A stretch of DNA of 64,000 bases from Jackrogersella multiformis (Eukaryota > Ascomycota > Sordariomycetes > Xylariales > Hypoxylaceae). A program made the translations under genes and the position numbers. Below, in pieces: positions 11,082 through 23,536 of this stretch. Under the pieces are notes generated by a model. It saw only the letters and a program-made list of their open reading frames with translations. It searched no databases and had not been told where the DNA came from. Each line of letters opens with the position of its first letter. The stretch's first letter is position 1. The stretch spans positions 1,240,001-1,304,000 of the forward strand of contig CADCXD010000018.1 in NCBI GenBank assembly GCA_902806575.1, in the 5' to 3' direction.

Positions 11082-14000
11082 GACACGAGGCATATATATA
11101 TAGGTAGATTGGATATAGGAGTTGTATAACAGGTAAGCAATGTTATAGGTAAGACATTCTGCTGGAGGTGAGTTAGTTCTAGAAATTAGTTGTAAGAACA
11201 CCCGTGACAGGTACCATGCTCTTAACCAATATGTAATGAATACGAACCACGATTTACGTTCTCATATGAGGAAGACTAAGTAATCCTAAGCATAGCCTTA
11301 AAAACAGTTCGGCGAAACATAGAGATGTAGTATTACGAATTCAATATTAAACAGGAAGGCTTGTTGCAATTATAAATCTTCTGAGTACCTATAGTGAATA
11401 TTAGTTGTTTATATATACATGTGTGTTTTCATGATACGTCCATCTAATGAAGTCCTAATCTACTCGTAACTATCCCAATACGTTTTCCACTCCCCCAACC
11501 TATGTAGGTACGTATGCATGTAGTTTGGGACAAGCGGCCAACCTACCTGTCAGATACACCCCTGAGACACTGTTTAGGCTAAACTCCAGTTCTTTGTTTC
11601 TTTATCCTTCACATGGCTCTCTAGATCATGTATGGGCCTACTACATGATGATTCCTTTGATAAGCTACAGATCGTTTCTCCCTTGGATTCCCTCTTTGAT
11701 CCTATGGGTAGGGGAAAAGAAATGTGTTCTACTAATTCTAAAGAGCTTGAGATGGCCATTAAGCAAAATAATAGAAATAATGATAAATATTAAAAGTAAT
11801 TAATATATTTCTAATGGACACTGTTAACATGCTAGAAAGTGTTATTCCCCGAGAACTTGGAAATAGGCAAGTAACAATCTAGTGTATTTGCGTATTTATT
11901 GGCTTATCTCGATGTACTTAGGAATTTTATAAGGTTTCTCATTCGTCGGGATCTTGGATCTACTGTCTGGGTTCTCGGGAGATAATTGCGGATATTACGT
12001 GACTATATCCCACAAGAACTGTAACGCACTGGAACTGTCTCAGAGGAAGTGGCCGGAAGTCGATGTTGACTAGGTAGGTACGCGGTTTTACCTAGAGAAA
12101 CATCATGATTGTAATTGATATTGGTAGAAGTATGACCAACTACTTCTTTAGTTCTAATAATCTTATTGGAGGTTGGAAGCAGATGACGGCTCGTCGACCT
12201 CGTTTGGATCATGACAAGTGACAGGATTTCCAAAATGGTCTTCCAACGAAAGGAACGTGTGCTGTATGACGACGATAAAGTCCATGTCAAACCCACATCC
12301 TACCAGATCGGTATCGGTTATCCATCCTCTTGCTCGAAAGCGTGCATCTTGAAGCATGTTAAACTCTTGGCTCTAGTTGTCGACCTATCAATCAATCTGC
12401 TAGCGTTTAGCTGTTTCGTTGACATCACACGGTCACATTCTATAAGCGCGGGGGGAGCGATGTGACGGTATAGGTGGATGCAGGGGTTTTAAGAGGGAAA
12501 ATGTCTAAGAGTATTGAAGATCGGCCCCCAAAGAGGTTGGTCCATGTCCAATCGGGTAACGCAGATCGAAAATCAGCACATCAGCACATCTCCTTGACTT
12601 GGCTATTTCAAACATGCGACTACATGTGTAAGAGCTTGGAAATGGTTAGCTACACTAGTGAAGGCCACTGCTGGTCAAGGCCGCTCTGCCTTCCTAGGTG
12701 GTCTGAAGACCTCACAGTTACAACCAACAAAAAGGGAGAGCAACTATTATTATTTGTTTATGTGTGTGGCGTGGAGTTCGGAATATAATAATAACCAACT
12801 CCTGGGAAGGACAAGATTGGGGGTGCGGCACTGCTTTGCAGATAGACGCCTGAGTAAATACAGAATATCGACCCAGTGATAGCCGGCCGGAACATGCGCC
12901 GCATGTAAAGGTACCTACATAGCCGACTTTAATGATGTGTTAAGATCCGGTACCATGGGAAGGGAATGCGATTTTCGGCTGTGCTGTTGATGTAGTATTT
13001 TGAAATTCCATACATAGATGGATATATACTAGTATAGACTTGCGTATATACACAATCTACATCCGATAGACACAATAATAGGTATCGTAGCTTGAATAGA
13101 ATTAAAGCTTCCAAGTTAGTACCTACCTAGGTAGGTAGAATTGTATATGGATTAGGGGTAGGTATATAATGTATTATATTATCTGCTTTGTCGTCGCTAT
13201 ACACTAGATACCGGTAGCTGCGGTAGGTAGGTACTTTGAGAGCTTTGAGAGGGAGATGATTTTTGATGGGGTCCACGGGTCTATCGATTTGTTATGTGTG
13301 TATGCAGGTAGCTCAGCCCCAACTCAGTACGTAACTGGGTACTTAAGGTTAGGTACTTAGGCAGGTACCCAGGTACCATCTGGTAGGTAGTAGCAGATGG
13401 TCTAGATCTTAAAAAGCTTGCCTAAATCCCTGCCCCGACCGTGGTGTACTAACAAGCGCTACCTACATTTCCAGGTACATGTGTACCTGATCTATTTGGT
13501 ACCTAAGGTATTATGTGTACAACGTCGCTACGTAAGTGCTAATGCGATACGGGTGTCGTCTGGGAGATGAAGGCAGGTGCCCGTAAGTAGGTAGGGAAGT
13601 AGGTAGGTACCTGGGTAGGTATAACTCTTTATCTTCATACACTTCCAAGGTCCTCGCCTTTCTCTATCTTCGATATTTTTCAATGTTAAGAAATAAGAAT
13701 TGCATTGTTGCGAACTTGTCCAATTGTCCGATTGTTAATGTTACGACAAAACGTTCAATAAACGCCTTTGATCTCACATCCATCATCACGTGCATATCAG
13801 TTTACGACTTTAAGACTTTAAGAATCCTAATTTCGCCGTTCCTTGCCATCGCCGTTTCATGAATCAGGCCAGTCGCAGCGCCGACTAATAGTAACATCGT
13901 CAAGCATCGACCAATATCGCACTCGTACTACTAACATCTACCTCCCACAATAATCGTCTCATATCGAACCCCTACTTTTCCGCAACACCACCGTTTCGTT

Positions 14001-14486
14001 ACAAGTAACGCTCGCCCTCTCTCATTATCCGTTTCTTCGATAGCTAGCTGTTGAATCGACTCTCAACAGTCCCCGTGGCTTATAGTCCGGCATCATATTA
14101 TTCTTATACTGACACTGGACCTCGAGCTTGTAGGTTTACGCATTTCAGAGTTGGTCATCCCGTTGAACAGGACCCTTCTCTGCTTTTTTTATTTACCTAT
14201 CTGTTTGTTTATTTAATCTTTGGGCGGCAATACGGCACCGACAATTCTTAGAAGCCTTTGCGACGAAAAAGAAATTCACCTTAAAACATCTATGCTGTGT
14301 AGAGACCCGTCTTCTCATGTCCGGAGGATTTGCGCCGCACGATTTGTATAAACCACTATTTAATTCTCGCCACACCACTCTCCTCGATATTCGCTTTCGT
14401 TACATCAATAGGCCGTCGAGCTAGTGATACTTTGAATTCGATTATATTTCTAGACGGCGATTTATCGCCATTTCCGCGGTTCCAAC
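11082..14486. other. Intergenic, 3.4 kb
   Basis: No supported gene. The region 13100-13650 is dense in ACCTAGGT/GGTACC palindromes. The last ~700 bp are C/T-rich and probably the promoter and leader of the NIPA gene. Confidence 0.55.
13121..13136. repeat. Representative copy of dispersed 16-bp palindrome
   Basis: ACCTACCTAGGTAGGT is a perfect self-complementary 16-mer. A second exact copy is at 33262-33277, and shorter versions sharing the CCTAGG core occur in almost every intergenic gap (for example near 6620, 25380, 29485, 35660, 37495, 38165, 40650, 50445, 56785, 58195). I saw none in the coding exons. Confidence 0.85.
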
Positions 14487-16798
14487 ATGGACCAAACCGG
14501 ACAGCTCCTCGTCACGGCCAACCATATATATGCCCGGGCGAACGAAACGAGTACCGATCCCGACCAACAGACTCGACCTCCTGCTTATAAGGCCATTGGC
14601 ATATCATTGGCAGTTGCCTCCGGTTGCTTCATCGGAGTCTCGTTTGTGATGAAAAAGGTCGGTTTAATTAAGGCAAACGAAAAATATAATGAAGTCGCTG
14701 GCGAAGGTTATGGCTATCTCAAGAATGCCTTTTGGTGGACTGGCATGACCTTGATGATCGTCGGCGAGATTTGCAACTTTGCCGCCTACGCATTCACTGA
14801 TGCTATTCTGGTTACGTCTCTGGGAGCCTTGTCTGTGGTTATCACCGCCGTTCTCTCCGCCATATTCTTGAAGGAGAGGCTAAGCATGATCGGAAAGGTC
14901 GCCTGCTTCCTCTGTATAGTCGGATCCGTCGTCATCGTCTTAAATGCCCCGGAAGAATCGTCCGTGGCAAACATTCAGGAGCTGCAGAGGTTCGTCGTTA
15001 CGCCGGGTTTTCTGAGTTACACCGGTGTTATCATCGTTGGGAGCGCTTTTGTTGCGCTCTGGGTTGGACCACGATATGGCAAGAAGAACATGTTTCCTTA
15101 CATCTCAGTCTGCAGCTGGATTGGTGGGTTGAGCGTCGTCGCTACCCAAGGTCTAGGCGCTGCTATCGTCGCGCAGGCTGGAGGCACTCCCCAGTTCAAC
15201 CAATGGTTTTTATATATCGTTCTCGTCTTTGTAATAGCGACGCTATTGACGGAGATCATATTTCTAAACGTAAGTCGGCCGTCACCCGGTGATCACATAG
15301 TTGTTGCTAACCATTCATGTAGAAAGCGCTCAATCTATTTAATGCGGCCATGGTCACTCCAACCTATTACGTATATTTTACAAGCACGACGATCATCACT
15401 TCGGCAGTTCTTTTTCAAGGATTCAAGGGCACTGCGACGCAGATTGTTACGGTGGTGATGGGGTTTCTCACGATTTGCGCAGGTGTTGTTATGCTCCAAT
15501 TGTCCAAATCCGCGAAGGACGTACCGGACTCTGCCGTTTTCGCCGGAGACTTGGACCAAATTCACACGATTGCCGAACAGGAACAACCCGAAACTGAACC
15601 TAAAGCTGATGCTATTCGTGGGGCTGCCGCCATCGTGCGACGAATCTCTCAGGCGCGGTTGAAAATGGAGCAAGAGGAGTTCCGGCGGCTTCACGAGGAG
15701 AAAGAAATGGAACGTCTTGCGCCAGTCAGTGAAGATGGCCAGCAGATATACGAATGGGATGGATTAAGACGAAGGAGGACTACAATGGGGAGTTATAGGA
15801 GCCGTGCGATGTCGTCGCCAAGTCCTGTCAACACTCCGGCACACCCGCCCTTGGGTAGATCGAGATTTCCGACCGAGGAGGAGCTGGCCGAGGAGCGCAG
15901 TCAGCAGGCGACACCAGGTATGCTATTGAGCATAGCCGGCACGATTCGAACTCGAGCAAGGAGTGTCCTGCTTCCAGGACATCCTGATTTTCCCCAGGGG
16001 GACCTTGACCCTAAAGTTCAAAGTCCGATGCACCCGGTGCAGCTGACTGATATTGCCGTACCTGGCCAAAAATACGGAAACGAAGCCAGCCCATATGGCG
16101 CTAGCCGAGATCATATTTACGGACTTCCGGACGGGCTGCGGAAGACCGAGTACGGTGGCGCCGCGAGCATAGCGTCTGGTAGTACCGGACGACGTATTCA
16201 GTTTATGGATGCACCAAAGCCAAGCGCTAGTGTCGCCTCTCTAGCACCGCCAACACCGCCACCTCACGGGCAGGTTCACTCAGCACGTCGGCAGTTCTCG
16301 TTCCAAAATGTGTTCCGTCGGCACCAAGCTGACAGTACACAGGAACAAGCACTACCGCCGTTGAGGAACCCGTCGTCGAGGAGTCCGCCGTCGCGCCATG
16401 GGATAGGGTCACGAGGCTATTCGGAGCGTCAGGTCCAAGCGAAGAACGCGACCGAGGAGGAGAGACTGGGCCTCGTTAAGGGGGATTCCCGTTCGATGCC
16501 AACACTGCCTCGATACGACAAGGAGGTTACTGACACAAGCGACGACGATGACGACGACGCCATATATTCCGACGATAAAAGAGTAGAGCGATATGGTAGG
16601 GGAATAACGCACAGTCCGCCTAGGCGAGGAAGCGACGACAAAGAGGTCGAGTCCGAGTCCGAGGATGACGAATCGAGTCGGAGAGGGTGGAATGGGGGTC
16701 GTAATGGTAGTAGGGATGCGACCCCTCGTAATTCGCCGCCGCAGCCGCCGCCGGGGCGACGAAGTCCACCCCGTGGCGGAGATGGAGCCTTCATTTGA
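14487..16798 (+). CDS. NIPA-family magnesium transporter with long hydrophilic tail
   Basis: 752 residues from exons 14487-15269 and 15323-16798 (one 53-bp intron with GCTAAC branch). About residues 35-365 are the NIPA (DUF803) membrane domain: some nine hydrophobic segments starting AIGISLAVASGCFIGVSFVMKK, with family-typical GEICNFAAYAF, LVTSLGALSVVITAVLS and LKERL. It should move Mg2+ across the plasma or an endomembrane; the substrate is from family knowledge. The last ~385 residues are hydrophilic and low in order: a coiled, charged stretch (RRISQARLKMEQEEFRRL), Ser/Pro-rich linkers, an Asp run (SDDDDDDA) and an RRSPPRG-like end. Such long tails are common in fungal NIPA proteins and probably serve regulation. 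ATG 14487 is preceded by CCAAC and directly leads into the family N-terminus. Confidence 0.92.
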
Positions 16799-18453
16799 GG
16801 GCGGCGCAACAAAAGAATTCATGAGACATGAGTGATGGCATATTCATTTTGTTAATCATGATGGGTACACTTGGCATGCCTTTTTAAGCGGTTCGGTTGT
16901 ATGAATACCCAAGCCATATTGGTTAGAAGAGCAAACTTACCTTAGTCGGGGAAGAAATACGAAGGCACGATGTAGATTTTGCATGGGATAACGGTCACAT
17001 ATAAACACGCGATTGCATCCACTAGCAGGACTTGGATACACCCGGAACAACAATTGTATTATAAATATAGATAGTGGCAGACAGCAGGACATTCAAAAGG
17101 GGGGGGGATGTTCCAGAGTGTGCATACAAGCAGCTCTTACACTTGAGTACCTTGGTTTATTTATGCCTGCTAGACAGCAATTTACACGGCACATCAGAGG
17201 TCAGACATCGGAAGCCTGATTCACCGAAGCTTAGTGGTCTTTTATGTCATGCATTCTTGTGCCTTGCTATGCCCAGCCCAGCCCTACCTGTAGGTTATAA
17301 TCCGTGTCAGAATTTTCGATGTTTGCGCTACACTGCAGGACATGTGTACCGCGAAAGTGCGAGGTGCGAGATGCGATTAATAAATAACTGGGTAGTTCTT
17401 AGGAACGATGTCGACAGTATAATAATATATATGTAATAATAAAGGATCATAAGTTAGGATATCTAGGACTTAGGTAATAATATATGCTTAACTAAGAGGT
17501 AGGCAGGCATAATGTATAAAAGCTTTGTGATGCTCGAGGCCGTATTCTAAAATGAAAGATCTGAGGTCGGAAACTACCGGTGTTCCATACTATGTATAGG
17601 TATCGGCTTTTAACGGCCTGTCGATTAAATCCCTGTACTAAATTCACATTTATCAGGTAGGTAGGTACCTTGTAGATTGTTAATTCCTTTTTCTAGTAGG
17701 TGGGATTAAAGTAGTAGGTATTAAAGGCATGGTTACCTCTTTATGAATAAGGTTCCAAGGTTGCTCATACTAGGTACATATAACAACGGATATACTGTTG
17801 TGCCGTCCGTGGCAATTAAACTGAAGTTCATCACTTATCTACATACCTATAGTAAAACAATGGACGTGGTTTGTCTACTGACATCACGAATGCAAACTTG
17901 GTTTGGCTTTATATTCTTTTCTTTTTCTGTTGTTTGCAAAACCTGCATAGTACTACAAATGACGCTCTCTCCATCTCATTTGATCCGGCAGGATTCATTG
18001 GCGGTGCTGACGGATCCCTCTGCGTCCTTGGCATTTCAGGGGCTACTGGCTCGGTTGGCCTGCTAGGACCTACTGGGGCTTGCCATCAGGTCCCCCATTC
18101 GAAGAGATCATGGATGAGCCACTGCTTGATAAATGACCAATTGATTGGTTGCATATTACTGCACTACGCTATTAGAGCCTAGACGCATATCGCCAGCTAC
18201 ACTCTGTAGTGGGCTAGCTGATAATGGCGGATTTGCGTCCCACGGCAACGCTACTCCATACCGACCAACTGGAACATACTTGCAGTGTCCAGTCAGGTCG
18301 GTTGGTCGGTTTAATTTACATACTGGTCATCTTAGCACCAACCCTCTTGCAGAAATAAGAATCACCTCTCGCGCAATCTCCGCCCCCTTCTCGCGTAGCA
18401 ATGCCTTCTCCTGCTTCCTGCCCTTAAACGGGTAGCTGGCGCATCGTTTTCCC
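16799..18453. other. Intergenic, 1.65 kb
   Basis: No supported gene. It includes a run of G near 17100. Short open frames around 17870-18180 show no domain I can identify. Confidence 0.5.
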
Positions 18454-20190
18454 ATGGGAGAATCATCCGCCGCAACGTCGTCAACGCGCGCGAATTTGGG
18501 ATGGGACGAGGAGCGGTCGGAATTCCACGGTCAACCTAGAAAAATGAAAGCCATGGGTGTAGATCGCGAGTGGTGGTTGCGCTACTTCAACAACAGCCTG
18601 CTGAGGCGCAAAATCGACTTGAGGCGGCTGATAATCGGCGTGATAGTCTTCGTTGGCCTTTCTATGATTATCTTCGAGGTCACCCATCACGAACTGTACA
18701 GACTTGCTCCCTTCCAAAACCCATCTCTACCTGCTGAACCCGATTTACCCGGGCAATGCACAACGTGGCCTGTCGACAAGAAAGGCCGGTACACGCCTTC
18801 TGGCGACCTTCATAATCATACGGTAAGACTTGAGTCTTTCGCGCCCAGGGGCGGCTGGAAGAAGCCTGTAGGTATCAAGATCGTCGCCTTGGTGTTCTAT
18901 GGCCGCAAGAGGACGGTCGACTTCCTAGACTGCTACCTGCAACAAAATCTGGCCGCGAATGGTGGATACCTCGACGAAATTCGGTTCATGGTGCACACAA
19001 ATAAGCCTGATGATCTTGACTATCTGAAAGATCTTGTCTCGCAAAGACAAGAACATTATCACATCGTAGAATCCGGCCCCTGCGAGGGGACAAGCTACGG
19101 CTGCATCTGGGACTCTGTCGTTGAGGACGATACTATTTACGTGAAGATAGACGACGATATTGTAGGTTGTCTTTTCTGTCGCCATTTACATTTACATTTA
19201 CATTGTGAAGACGGGCTTTTCTAATACGTCGTTATAGATCTTCATTCACCCAGATGCGATTCCCCAGTTAGTCCATACTCGGATTGCTACGCCTCACCCG
19301 TTTGCCGTGTCTGCGAATCTGGTCAATAGCCCCTTGACAGGCTATGAGCACTTCCAGTTAGTGCCTCTGCGTTCTTGAATTTCGTCTTGTAGCACTACTC
19401 ATATTTTAATAGTTACGGTGCTATCCATGCCTTTAAGCCTGATCCAAGGGCGAAACCGTCACACCCCGCTGCCGAGTCATGGCGTCCATCTGAGAAGAGC
19501 CTATTTCCGTCGGAACGATTGCCGGCGCTCAATATCAGCGATCTCAAAAGCATACCGCTAGATGACGAGATCTTTCCCGCCCGTCCCTATTATGGCCATC
19601 CGTTCCTCTTGCTATCAGATAACCCCTTCGACCTAATGAAGACTCCGATAGGGCTCAACTACCTACGCGGAGGCAAGGCGGGCGTCGAAACCATGTACGA
19701 GGCTGCATGGAAATCCTGGGCCATCGCGAGCCAGCAGCAGTACTCCCTGCTGAAGAACCTAGAGGACAACGCGGTCGTGCGCTACTTCTTCGGTTCGCCG
19801 CTAGATTTTCCTCAAGGCGCGAACACGTCCGCCATCGCGCTGAAGCATCAAGCGGAAAACAGGGGCGGCCCGGGGGCGGAGCAGCTGTACAACACCCAAT
19901 ACAAGCGCTACAACCTCAACTTCGTCGCCCTGTGGGGCCACGACATCAAGGCGGCGCTGCCGATCGCCGGGGACGACGAGGAGGACATAACGGTGACGAT
20001 CCCCAAGCGCACGCACCGGCCGTTCGTCATCGACACGCGCAGCGTCGTCGGCCACCTCAGCTTCTACCCCCAGCACGACGGCGTCCGCGAGACCGACCTG
20101 CTGGACCGCTGGAGGGCCTTCGCCAACGAGATGATCTGCACCCCGCAGAATCAGAAGAGGCCGTTCGATATGCGGTGTCCCGGGTTCTGA
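18454..20190 (+). CDS. Type II membrane glycosyltransferase-like protein
   Basis: 534 residues from exons 18454-19161, 19238-19356 and 19413-20190. A short cytosolic N-terminus is followed by one transmembrane segment (about residues 59-76, LIIGVIVFVGLSMIIF) and a large lumenal domain, the topology of Golgi glycosyltransferases. Around residues 146-236 it reads KIVALVFYGRKRTVDFLDCYL ... and ends in YVKIDDDI, a DxD-type motif that normally holds the metal and the sugar nucleotide. The C-terminal part has RPYYGHPFLLLSDNPF and CTPQNQKRPFDMRCPGF. Similar unnamed proteins are common in Sordariomycetes and other ascomycetes; the donor sugar and acceptor are unknown. The junction between exons 1 and 2 falls immediately after the DDDI codons. 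Confidence 0.8.
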
Positions 20191-20613
20191 GGCGGGGGAT
20201 AGATAGGACTTGTATAGTAGGTACTGGAATGGAATGGAAACGCGTAATGATTGAGTTGACTGCTTGATGGTGCGTGATGTGTCTTGTCTGTAATTATGCA
20301 CGTATGTTTGCCCCTGGGAATCTGGGGGTTGCGTTACTTGTAGAGGTTTGGGTATGCTGCGATGTTGACCTGCAGGTTTAAGGAAAGCTGATGACGCAGC
20401 GTGAGGATTGTGTGCCTGACATGATGTTATCTTGATATTGTTTTTTTCCTGCTATGTGATAACTGATCCTACTTAGGTACCCCTGGCTTTTGTACCTGAG
20501 AATGTGCCTTACGTTCAAATTCAGTTGCACAAAATCTTCATTTTTAAGGGGTCTGTTTTACCTTACTTCTCATTCTTATTTCTCGTCCTTGCTTATTTAT
20601 CCTTATATGATAA

Positions 20614-20781
20614 GTAGGTACCTACGACTCTGGGAAAATTCTGCAAGCTATTACCGGACTTGAAGAACAGCTCACTGCGAAAACCGAGCAAGTGGTGAAA
20701 AAGGTAAATAAGCGAATCGACGCAATGCAGAAGGAATGCCAGCAGAGCTACCAATTATTAGACAGTTCTATGGGATTATAA
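20614..20781 (+). pseudogene. Coiled-coil ORF fragment, probably transposon-derived relic
   Basis: Between in-frame stops TAA (20611-20613) and TAA (20779-20781) lie 55 codons with clearly protein-like composition: Glu/Gln/Lys-rich, heptad-like (LEEQLTAKTEQVVKKVNKRI, then DAMQKECQQSYQLL). There is no ATG at the front, and the following 250 bp are AT-rich with many stops. Such short coiled coils are common in ORF1 or gag regions of fungal retroelements, so a decayed insertion is my best reading. An isolated exon is the alternative. Confidence 0.35.
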
Positions 20782-21535
20782 TAGCTTGATTCTTCTAGGT
20801 CTAAGTTCTAATGCTACGAGAGAGCTTTGGCTAATATCTTCTAGATTTATTAAGCAGATAGCTCTTTCTCAAGTTAAGCTATGACTTTATTATCGAAGAT
20901 TATTAAAGCTATGTGCTTATTGTAGAGCCTATTATTTGCCCCTTAACGATAAGATTATTAACGTCCTTGTTAATGTTTAATATTTTCTGACTTTGAGTAA
21001 AGGTTTATCGTTATTATCTGACGATAAAATGGAGTGTCGTCACTTCTTGTCATGGTCTGCTTTTTAATCCTCCTCCAAGTCGTCCGAATCGACGATAGTA
21101 TTGTCGTCTCTGTCGTCGTTATTGTCGTTGTCAAGTACCTCTTGATGTACGGTCTTTACAACCAATATCGGTCTTCTCGTTATCATCTCCTTAGTTGTGA
21201 GGAGTTCATGCATGAGTGCTTTTATTGTATCCGACATAAACTAGGTAGTTTAAGCTAAACGAAGCGGTCTCGATTACAGTCCTCTGGGCTTGCGAAGGGC
21301 TGTACTTGTATTGGATTTTATTGCAGATATGAATCATTCGTTAAGATAAGCATTAATGTAAGAAGTAACTACACTAGCTCTATGTCGACATTAGGTATGA
21401 GTGAGATACGAGACGTTGTTTACTCGTAGAGGAAAGTAGACGTGGATGAGTCACTACTCAAAACTCAAACATTAAGAATATTTTAGTATATTACGGAAGA
21501 TAGGGGTAAAAGTTATATGTCGACTACACTTGGGA

Positions 21536-21575
21536 GTAACTAAGAAAGTAGAAATTAGCTTTCTTTCTTAGTTAC
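21536..21575. repeat. 13-bp perfect inverted repeat (hairpin)
   Basis: GTAACTAAGAAAG (21536-21548) and its exact complement CTTTCTTAGTTAC (21563-21575) are separated by 14 bases. No adjacent gene ends here, so it is not an obvious terminator; it could be the footprint of a MITE-like element. Confidence 0.85.
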
Positions 21576-23536
21576 CTTATGTAGGTACTCAGCTATTCTT
21601 ATTTCAATTATACTTACCGTAAACTTACACTAATAGCAAGGTTTTATATATTCACGCAATTGCCCTCAATGCTCCTTCTTGGACTTGGCCTAGCTATCAA
21701 AACATGATCTTATTCACTGCAAGAAATCACGCCACCAAGAACACGTCAGAGAGAGTTATTATATGGATGACTCCTTCTTGTGTATTTAGAATCTGGTCTG
21801 ATTTTTGGGCCATGCCTACCTGGGTACATTGGTAATATACAGAGACAGAGTTTTGGCAATAATTCATATATAAGGACTTCCCCCTCCCCTGCCTCCCTCC
21901 GCTTCCCTAGTGATCACTTATACAGTCGATATAAGTTATATAGGTTATTGTATCTTTTAGCTCGATCTGAGCATGGCATTTCCCTCTTATCTTTTTGCTC
22001 TCTATCTGAGATTATTTACCAGCAGTATGGTGTCGACAAGCCACTGGCTTGCCTGAGGGACAACATTGATCCGGAAGGCGAGTCACTATTGGTGTCTTTC
22101 CACGACAGTTGTTCGAGCGTACTAGACTCGTCCCTGGTACGCCGGAGCCAATATTTAATATGGCAACATGCTATTTTCTCGATGGGACAGACGGGCTTAA
22201 AACAGCTGCGGAATGACTCAATGAAGTCGCTATCGAGACCGACCATTGCCTTCTATTCCATCCTGCCGCTCGTGATTACATCGGGGGACTAAGAAACATA
22301 CTACCAAGAGGCATTAGTGTCTCATTAAGCTGTCACCTATCTGAGGCCTCGATCTTCGGCTTCGAAGCTTTGTTCTCTAGAGCTATGAACAAAGAACACT
22401 ACCACACCGACACAGGTAAAGTTTCGATCACCCATCTCATTTTAAAACCAAAAAGACGATCGGATCTGGTGGAATGCAAGAGTTTGGGTCCAGAGTGTTT
22501 ATGACGATACACCCCAACTGGCCCCTATACAAGAACATGAACGAATGTGGGGACGAGGAACAAAACAAGAACTGCAGTAACGAACGTCGAAGACAGGCTT
22601 ATATAGACAGGCGCTAGATTGTATAATAGAGACACTTATATTACTACCTACCTAAACAAACTTGCATATTAAAACTCGTAGCCGTTAATTACCTCTCGCG
22701 CTGAATCTGTAAACATGTAGAAGATCCTAGCATCACATTGGCCATTACATTACTCTCTACAGTCGTTTTATGAGGATTTGTTGTTAGATATATCTCTTTT
22801 AACTATTGCCCATCGCTGCTATCGGAGCCTCGAAACACTCTTGTTGCGGACCAATCTACTCGATATAAGTTTTTGATATTCACCTTCTATTCCTATATCA
22901 AAGCGAGGTTATTTGCCTACCTAAGCATCTGGGTTATATAGGTATTATGCGGTTTTTGCTATGTGCTGCACGATAACTAAATCTATCTAGCTGGGCTACT
23001 GACCTACCTAGGTAGCGACCTAGGAACTAGGTACCCAAGGACGACGTATTAAGCATTGTACTATTACCTTTTAGGTAGGTACCTCCTAATGTTTCAACGA
23101 CAAGAAGATAATTCAAGAAAAGACAGTCTAAAAGCATTTAGTTAATCGTTTGATTTTGGTTTTTATATAAATTATATACGTATTGTGCTTACCCCTTTCG
23201 ACAACATAGGGGCTCATTCTTACCTAAGTCTTATTCATCATCCACACCATCTCATCTTATAATCACAAGCACACTTCACCACCCTTACAAACCACGAATT
23301 GCAAGTCGAGATTTCCGTTTGATTTCGTTGGAGTACATACTACTTAATATCCATAATTATCTGCAAACATACCTCGACACAGCACAGCAACCTAAAGCGA
23401 CAATTTGCAGCAGAATTATAAACCCTCCTTGGTAACAATCGATCTAGGCCCATCCTAGTCCCGAGCTCGGTGGCCACGTCTAATAGTATCTTCGAGTGAA
23501 CCACTTCCAAGTATCAGCGAGTGCGCCGCGAGTGCT

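Larger units (their letters stand above)
20191..23536. other. Intergenic, 3.3 kb, with a relic of a mobile element
   Basis: No intact gene. It contains a coiled-coil coding relic (20614-20781), an AT-rich degenerate tract to about 21030, and a 13-bp perfect hairpin (21536-21575). An open frame at 21780-22292 lacks an ATG start and any recognisable domain. Confidence 0.5.

Noticed and set aside
19707..20301. Overlapping open frames in the last exon of the glycosyltransferase-like gene
   Set aside because: Same GC-third-position effect; the annotated frame has the conserved peptide and joins in phase with upstream exons.
21780..22292. A 170-codon open frame between the glycosyltransferase and reductase genes
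   Set aside because: It begins with GTG, has no domain, no splice context and no codon pattern like the neighbouring genes.
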